Below are positions 1-5,400 of a stretch of DNA of 8,221 bases, one piece after another. The stretch spans positions 1 to 8,221 of the forward strand of contig JACMMN010000265.1 in NCBI GenBank assembly GCA_014379075.1, in the 5' to 3' direction. The stretch is from Pyrinomonadaceae bacterium (lineage in GTDB: Bacteria; Acidobacteriota; Blastocatellia; Pyrinomonadales; Pyrinomonadaceae). Every line of letters starts with the position of its first letter. Positions within the stretch are counted from its first letter, which is position 1. Both the position numbers and the translations under genes were made by a program. The notes under the pieces are model-generated. The model did not search any database and was not told the origin of the DNA. It saw only the letters and a program-made list of their open reading frames with translations.

Positions 1-233
1 AATTATTCGCCGTCTCTTCCGAAATGAGGCCGTCATGAATCATTGTCGGGAACGAAAAAAGGTGCGAAGGTCGATGTAAAATTTCAATATTTCATCTTCG
101 CGACATTGCCTATCGGCCTACTTGAGGGAAACGAAACGCAAAAAGCATGACATCTCCCATCATGGCCTAATAATGCCGTCCCACGACATTTCGGATGTAA
201 TAGATACACATTTTGTTGTTCGCTGTCTTTCGA
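1..233. other. Left-edge region without a convincing gene
   Basis: Apart from the short ORF overlapping the kdsD stop and the possible terminator, nothing firm is seen here. Two minus-strand frames are open to the window edge after ATG codons at 43 (MIHDGLISEE) and 36 (MTASFRKRRR), but neither has a ribosome-binding site and only 12-14 codons are visible. Plus-strand frames all reach a stop by base 79, so the 3' end of a convergent gene is also possible. The edge is too short to decide. Confidence 0.4.
55..101 (-). terminator. Possible terminator downstream of kdsD
   Basis: On the minus strand GCGAAG (101-96) pairs with CTTCGC (69-64). Weaker inner pairing is possible through ATG/CAT and AAAT/ATTT around an A/T-rich loop. 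The hairpin is followed after three bases by six T (60-55). The six-T run fits a Rho-independent terminator about 130-180 bases beyond the kdsD stop. The stem is short and asymmetrically bulged, which lowers confidence. Confidence 0.45.
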
Positions 234-237
234 TCAT
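160..237 (-). CDS. Possible 25-codon ORF overlapping the kdsD stop
   Basis: The ATG at 237-235 overlaps the kdsD TGA in the ATGA arrangement typical of translational coupling. The kdsD codons for Arg-Ser supply a GAGGAG ribosome-binding site six bases upstream. The ORF reads MIERQRTTKC and continues through WDGIIRP before a TGA at 162-160. No recognisable family is seen, and neither other frame continues it convincingly. It may be a leader peptide, the remnant of a decayed downstream gene, or a chance start. Coding status is doubtful. Confidence 0.2.
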   Translation of the reverse strand: MIERQRTTKCVSITSEMSWDGIIRP

Positions 238-1202
238 AATCCGCTCCTCACAATATCGTGCAATCTCAACAAACCAATACAAAGGCCCTTTTCATCGACA
301 ACGGGAAGCACGGAAATCTGCGATGAGCGGTTTTCCATCAATTGAAGCGCGTCGAACGCAAGCATTTCAGCGGTTGCCGTCGTCGGATTTCCGGTCATCA
401 TGTGGTGCGCAGTTAATCCGTTGAGATTATCGTCGCCGTTTCGCTCGATAGTTCGGCGTAGATCGCCGTCGGTCACAATTCCCAGGAGTCGTGCATTTTC
501 ATCAACAACATTTACGGCACCGAGCGAATATTTAGATATTGCCTTGACGACCTCCAACCAGCTGTCGCCGGGCGAGACGTTCGGGCTGTCGTGTATCAGG
601 TGCTCGACCTTTAATGTCAGGCGTTTGCCCAACCTTCCTGCTGGGTGATTAACGGCGAATTGTTCGGCGGTCAGCCCGCGGGATTCCATCAATGTCATTG
701 CGAGGGCATCGCCGATGGCGAGAGCGACGGTCGTCGAAGTCGTCGGGGCAAGATTCAGCGGGCAGGCTTCCTTATCGACCGAAGCATCGAGCACCACATC
801 GGATTGGCGGGCGAGAGCAGAGTCCGTGTTTCCGACAATCGCGATAATTGAAACGCCGCGCTGTTTGAGCGCGGGAAGAAGCGCAAGAATCTCATCGGTT
901 TCACCCGAATTGCTGAGAGCAATGATCACGTCGCCCGGAGTTATCACGCCAAGGCTGCCGTGTAGAGCGTCTGACGGATGCAGGAACATCGAGACCGTTC
1001 CGGTGCTGGTAAAGGTCTGGGCTATCTTCTGCGCGATCACGCCGGATTTTCCAATGCCGAGCACGACCAATTTACCTTCGCATGCGGCAATAAGCGCGAT
1101 CGCTTTCTCGACGCTTTTTTCGTCAAGGCAGGTCGATGCCCGCTCAATCGCCGATGCCTCCAGTTTCAGAAGGAGGACGACATTTTCAAAGTGTGATTTC
1201 AC
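234..1202 (-). CDS. kdsD: Arabinose-5-phosphate isomerase (KdsD/KpsF/GutQ family)
   Basis: The enzyme interconverts D-ribulose 5-phosphate and D-arabinose 5-phosphate, the first committed step of Kdo synthesis for lipopolysaccharide or capsule, in the cytoplasm. From the GTG at 1202 it has 322 residues, close to the 328 of E. coli KdsD. The SIS domain shows GIGKSG (Lys52), ALHGSLG (His81), SNSGET (Glu101), KEACPLNLAPTTSTT (Glu145) and NHPAGRLGKRL (His186), matching the positions described as catalytic in E. coli KdsD (Lys59, Glu111, Glu152, His193). Two CBS domains follow at about 202-250 (GIVTDGDLRR) and 266-322. The frame extends upstream to a GTG at 1268 (344 residues), but that extension reads through the tandem repeats and exceeds family length; a weak AAAGG lies 14 bases before it. 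No ribosome-binding site precedes 1202, so the start is uncertain. The paralogues KpsF and GutQ cannot be told apart by sequence alone. Confidence 0.93.
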   Translation of the reverse strand: MKSHFENVVLLLKLEASAIERASTCLDEKSVEKAIALIAACEGKLVVLGIGKSGVIAQKIAQTFTSTGTVSMFLHPSDALHGSLGVITPGDVIIALSNSGETDEILALLPALKQRGVSIIAIVGNTDSALARQSDVVLDASVDKEACPLNLAPTTSTTVALAIGDALAMTLMESRGLTAEQFAVNHPAGRLGKRLTLKVEHLIHDSPNVSPGDSWLEVVKAISKYSLGAVNVVDENARLLGIVTDGDLRRTIERNGDDNLNGLTAHHMMTGNPTTATAEMLAFDALQLMENRSSQISVLPVVDEKGLCIGLLRLHDIVRSGL

Positions 1203-1230
1203 GGTTTTATAGGGATTTGAAGAATTTGCC

Positions 1231-1290
1231 CGCGAAAGTTCGCGAAAGTTCGCGAAAAAGAATGACACTTTTTATTTCGCGACCTTTCGC
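1231..1290. repeat. Tandem 10-bp repeats with inverted copies in the kdsD leader
   Basis: The 10-base unit CGCGAAAGTT occurs at 1231-1240 and 1241-1250, with a partial third copy at 1251-1257. The inverted form TTTCGCG follows at 1275-1281, and CTTTCGC at 1284-1290. CGCGAAA (1251-1257) can pair with TTTCGCG (1275-1281), extended by AAG/CTT, to give a hairpin over 1251-1281. The array lies between the NTF2-like gene and kdsD, just upstream of the preferred kdsD start. The function is unknown; candidates are a protein-binding site, an mRNA structure or simple slippage. Confidence 0.7.
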
Positions 1291-1323
1291 TGGCAAAATC
1301 CTTAAAGCATTTAACGGACTACG

Positions 1324-2175
1324 TTATTTCTCGATCTTCGGGATCGGCACGAAAACATCGGCGACTATAAGCCATTTTTCGCCGCGAAGTTTCCAGACCT
1401 GCACGAAGTTTCCGCGCTCGATCTCTTTTCCGGCCTTGTCGGTCATGGAGTATGTGTTGTAAACATGGGCGAGGTCGGCGGCTTCGATAAAGGATTTCCG
1501 CTTGGCAAAAGTTATCTTCGATTTGCCACGTTTCAGGAATTCAAGCGCCGCCTTTTTGCCGACGAAAGGCTGATTTCCGTCGCGCAAAAGATAGGCGTCA
1601 TCCGCGAGATACACCTTATATGCTTTCTCCGACCCTTGGCTTCCAGCCATTTCGAAAAAACCGACGGATGAATCGGCTGCGGAGATTCCCTTTTCATTTT
1701 TGTCTTTTCCGCTATCGGCGGGCGATTTCCACTCCGTTATGGCCGCGACCGGCTTTTCGTGATTGATCCCGGTGTCCAGAACTGCCCGATATTCGCCATC
1801 CGGCTGGCGTGACCAGATGGAAATGTAATGGCCGTAAAAAGCCGCCGGATCGTCTTTTCCCTTTGCCCTATAAACCGAATTCCCGATGCTGTAAGCGAGC
1901 GCGCCATTCGACGAGACATCGATCCAAACCGGATTCCAAGTCAACGCAGCAGGCGAAGCGGGCCGCGATTTCCAGGTCTCCCGGCCATTCGCGGCTTCCG
2001 GAAAAAACATCACGCCGTCGGGAGCGAGAAATTCGATAAATCCGGCGTTGATGCCCTTCTCGGCAACCATCTTTTCAAAAGTTCTTTCAGTTTCGTAGAT
2101 CTTAACACCCGAATTCTGTCCAAAACAGATTGTCGTGCATATCGTGACGGCGCATAAGGCTAAGACAAATTTCAT
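1324..2175 (-). CDS. Secreted protein with two NTF2/SnoaL-like (DUF4440-type) halves
   Basis: The 283-residue protein begins MKFVLALCAV and has a hydrophobic signal peptide ending in CFGQ, so cleavage by signal peptidase I near residue 19-20 is likely; no lipobox is seen. Residues about 26-140 resemble the DUF4440/SnoaL fold: an N-terminal helix (FEKMVAEKGINAGFIEFL), then APDGVMFFPEA, and strands ending in GHYISIWSRQPDGEYRAVLDTG. After a charged linker (about 150-168), residues 170-280 repeat the pattern, with LADDAYLLRDGNQPFVGKKAALEFL and FVQVWKLRGEKWLIVADVFVP. NTF2-like folds bind small ligands or act as enzymes, and no catalytic residues can be assigned here. The ATG at 2175 was chosen because the signal peptide then starts with MKF; a GTG at 2193 would add six residues. 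Neither start has a clear ribosome-binding site. The stop lies 121 bases before the preferred kdsD start. Confidence 0.82.
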   Translation of the reverse strand: MKFVLALCAVTICTTICFGQNSGVKIYETERTFEKMVAEKGINAGFIEFLAPDGVMFFPEAANGRETWKSRPASPAALTWNPVWIDVSSNGALAYSIGNSVYRAKGKDDPAAFYGHYISIWSRQPDGEYRAVLDTGINHEKPVAAITEWKSPADSGKDKNEKGISAADSSVGFFEMAGSQGSEKAYKVYLADDAYLLRDGNQPFVGKKAALEFLKRGKSKITFAKRKSFIEAADLAHVYNTYSMTDKAGKEIERGNFVQVWKLRGEKWLIVADVFVPIPKIEK

Positions 2176-2196
2176 AACATCGAATATTACCACAAG

Positions 2197-2235
2197 ATAA
2201 AACGATAAGAGCGAAGGATGAGTCTTCGCTCTTAT
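2197..2235 (-). terminator. Rho-independent-type terminator after the A2M gene
   Basis: Bases 2205-2216 and 2224-2235 form a perfect 12-bp inverted repeat (ATAAGAGCGAAG and its complement) around a 7-base loop. Read on the minus strand, the stem is followed by CGTTTTATCTT, a short imperfect T-tract. It lies about 180 bases after the A2M stop and only 29 bases before the ATG of the next gene. It most simply ends the A2M transcript. If transcription of the NTF2-like gene starts upstream, the same hairpin would sit in its leader and act as an attenuator. Confidence 0.7.
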
Positions 2236-2276
2236 AGTTTAACTAGTGCTCAATCAGGTTTAATGGCGGAGCATGC

Positions 2277-2385
2277 CAGAACCGCCAGCGTCAGCGGGTG
2301 GTACATATCCTGGCTAAATGCCTTCATTAGGTCTGTAAACATTTTTAGGCATAGGCTTTTACCATCGCTGACGCAGGCGGTTCTG
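2277..2385. repeat. REP-like inverted repeat pair in the A2M 3' region
   Basis: The arm at 2277-2296 is the reverse complement of 2366-2385 with one mismatch (2287/2375). After a one-base bulge the pairing continues through 2299-2303 with 2360-2364. The arm core reads CAGAACCGCC-n-GCGTCAGCG followed by TGGTA. The left arm can also fold on itself: ACCGCC at 2281-2286 pairs with GGTGGT at 2297-2302. The 56-base spacer contains a smaller 6-bp inverted repeat (2318-2323 with 2347-2352). This is how REP/BIME elements mobilised by RAYT-type transposases look. No transposase gene is in the window. The family was not identified by search. Confidence 0.65.
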
Positions 2386-2417
2386 ACTGTTTCACTTTCG
2401 CATTTCCAGTCTTCCAT

Positions 2418-5400
2418 CTATTCAACATTAACGAAGTCAGTTCCCGTACGTCCGAACGTTTCCGCGTGGTACATCTCCTCCGCCTTTGCGGGCGGGACGA
2501 CGAATTGTCCCGGTGTTGTCGCCCGTGCGACATATGAGTAGTTGTAAACACCTTCCCACAAAAGTCCTGTGAAGGCTTCGGCTCGTTCGTCGCGGAAATT
2601 CTGGTGTTCGAACCATTGGTGACGGTACGACCAATAACCTCTTCCGTACGAGCGGCTGCTGTATTCCACGACCGGAGTATTTCCGCCGTTGTCGGCAGGG
2701 ATCACTTCCGTCACGGCCAATTCAGGATTGAGAATCTCGAGACCCGCCGGCAAATTATCGACCAGAGCAACGTGATAACGCCGTGCCTGTGCGACCATCG
2801 TCAGCCGAATCCGTACACGCGCACCGGATTTGATCGTCCACGAACCATCGGCGTTCTGCTTCACGTCTTCTGGGTTGTCGATCGCCTCGTATTTACGCAA
2901 TACGGTGAATCCGTAATCGGCCGGTGCCAATTTTAAATTCTTCGGAGCGTATTTCATACCGATGCGGTAATAGAGCCGTCCCGCTCCCTGGCGATCAAGG
3001 AGCAAATTGGACGTGCCACCCTGATCTACCAGGTAAGACATTGGAATATTCAACACGTTCGAATCGACCGAGCGTCCCTTGAATGTTTCCTCTCCCGCGT
3101 ATGTATTGCCGAGCCAGATCCGTGTCACGAAATCGGGCGTGACCTTTTCGAAGGCGTTAAAGTATTTGTCCAAAGCGAGCAGGATAAAAACATTCTCCTG
3201 CGTGCTGCCCCAATGCCCTTTCGTCCGATTCGCGAGCAGGCCGCGAACGAGTTTAGGGATCAGGTCGTTCTTGGGATCCGCTTTTATCAATGCTTCGAGC
3301 AGAACGCCGTCGGCACGTCTGTTCGAATACATGATTAGCCAGCCGCCATCGCCGTAATCGGTCACGAAGTTCGCGGCAGCGGCAGTTTCGGTCGTGCGGT
3401 TCATCAGGAAACGCACTATCGCTTCTACCTCGACCGTTGAATTCGGATCGTTCGCAAGGACCGACAGAATCCAGCCCAACGCTTCGAAAGGCATTTTTTC
3501 GATAGTTGCTTCAGCCAATAATTTCTTGGCTTTTGCAACATCCTTGTCACCCATCATATCGCGGATATAAAGTGCGTAGGCAGAGATCAACCAGCGGACC
3601 TGCGGGGCCGATTTGTACCATTGGTCATTCAAATGTTTTTCAACATCCTTCAGATAAGGCTTTGTTTTATTGAGCATTTCGTCCGGCACTTTGTAGCCTT
3701 TAGCTTTAGCCAGCGCCAGAGCGTGAGCGACGTGGATTGTCAGGAACGGATATTCATAACGCTCGCGGTCGCGTTTCCACAGTCCGAAGCTGCCGTCGTC
3801 ACGCTGCCGCGATTGGAGAATCTGGATATCTCGTTTGAATTGCGCTTCGAGTTGTTCGGCGGTCGGTATTTCTTTCGCCTTGAAAGCCTGCAGCACATCT
3901 CGTAACGCCGCCGTCGAGATCATCCGTGATGAAATCTGTTCGGAGCAGCCATAGGGATAATTCGACAGATATATAAACGCATCGGTCAATTCCTGAAGCT
4001 GTGTCGAAGAGGTCGTGACCTCAAGCCCGCCGAATTGCGAATAAACATCGCCGGGTGTTTGCACAGGCTGAATTACCGCTCCGTTTTCATCGGTCGTGCC
4101 GTAAGTTGCGAAGGCTTCGGTCGTCGCCGGTGTCCAGACAGGCAGCGAGATTTCGGCGGCGTCGTTGTATGTTCCTGAAGTTACAGCGAACTGGAACCTT
4201 GCCGTTCCGGCCTTGCTCGTAATTACAGGAAATCTTACTTCTGCGCGGTCATTGGCTTTAATAACGACTCTTTTTCCATCCGAGGTCGCGAGTACAGCGT
4301 GATCCGCTAAAGGATTGCCGGTGCCAGTAATGAACGCATTTGTCGTCCGGATAGCGACATCGACGGCCATATCCTTATCCGTCTGATTTTGAATAACTAC
4401 CGGCAGTTCGACCCTGTCGCCGAAATTCATAAATCTCGGTGCCGACGGACGGACCATCAGAGGCTGCTTCGCCGTGATCGTCGATTCGCTCTTGCCGAAA
4501 CGCTTGCCTGTATCGACTGAAACCGCGGTGATGCGGTAACGCGTCAGATTGTCGGGCAGTTTTACATCGACGGTTGCCTTACCGTTTGCATCGGTTCTGA
4601 CCGATGGTGAAAAGACGGCGAGGGCATTGAAGTTTTCTCGCAGATTGATTTGCTCCCCGACGGTAGGAACAGTGTTGCTATCATCGCGTTCCGCCATATC
4701 CATCGACCTTTTCCGGCTTTCAGATTTTGCTGAAGGCGCCATTTGAAAAGCCGCAATCTCCCTGTCTCCTCCACCAGAGCCGGTTGCCGATGGAGGTGGC
4801 GGCGGAGGCTGATTTTTTACATCGGCCGGATTTGCAAGCAGAATATCTTTTCTCAGATGGTAATCGACTACGCCGGGACTTCGCGGCGTGTAGAAAATTC
4901 CCATCGGATCGGCGATGCTGTAGCCGGATAAAGCGAGCACGCTTTCATCGACGATGATGACCGCAACTTCGCTATCCGCTACCGGCTCGCCGCGTGAGTC
5001 TTTTATTTCGACATCGACCTTTGTCTCGCCGCCCGGAGCAAGAGTTTTTTCCCGAGGCTCGGCCGTAACGGTCAATTTTCGCTCTGCGGTCGAAATTGCA
5101 AGATTTATATTCCCGCTGGCAAACGCCGGGCGTTTAGTGAGGTCTTTCTCAATTTCGCCTTTGTCATTTGTTCGGGTTGCCGCTCCGACGAGATCGACCT
5201 GGGCGTAAATATTGGGCAGATACTTTTCATCGAGCGGAATCTTCAGCGTGATCGATGAGTCCTTCATCGTAAAACGCTCGGTTTTAACAATTCCCTCGCG
5301 ACGCAACGTCAAAACGCCTTCCGCCGGAGTAAACGGTGAGATGACGAGAATCTCGGCTACATCGCCGGGCACGAAATTCTGCTTGCTAGGAATTATCTGC

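Noticed and set aside
122..424. 100-codon plus-strand ORF at the left edge
   Set aside because: Its second half is antisense to the kdsD CBS domain, and the first half is basic, low-information sequence without a ribosome-binding site.
1205..1210. TATAAA on the minus strand as a -10 box for kdsD
   Set aside because: No matching -35 hexamer is present at 16-18 bases, and transcription would begin inside or at the preferred start codon.
715..1212. 165-codon plus-strand ORF opposite kdsD
   Set aside because: It lies wholly antisense to a well-supported KdsD reading frame, has an Arg/Ser-rich composition and shows no recognisable domain; it is a shadow frame.
2466..2479. GTGGTACATCTCCT resembles 2298-2311 next to the left REP-like arm (13 of 14 bases)
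   Set aside because: It encodes the conserved A2M C-terminal residues EEMYH, and the match does not extend into the rest of the arm; chance is likely.
2218..2541. 107-codon plus-strand ORF across the intergenic gap and the A2M 3' end
   Set aside because: The peptide is a translation of the REP-like arms and of antisense A2M sequence; there is no ribosome-binding site or domain.
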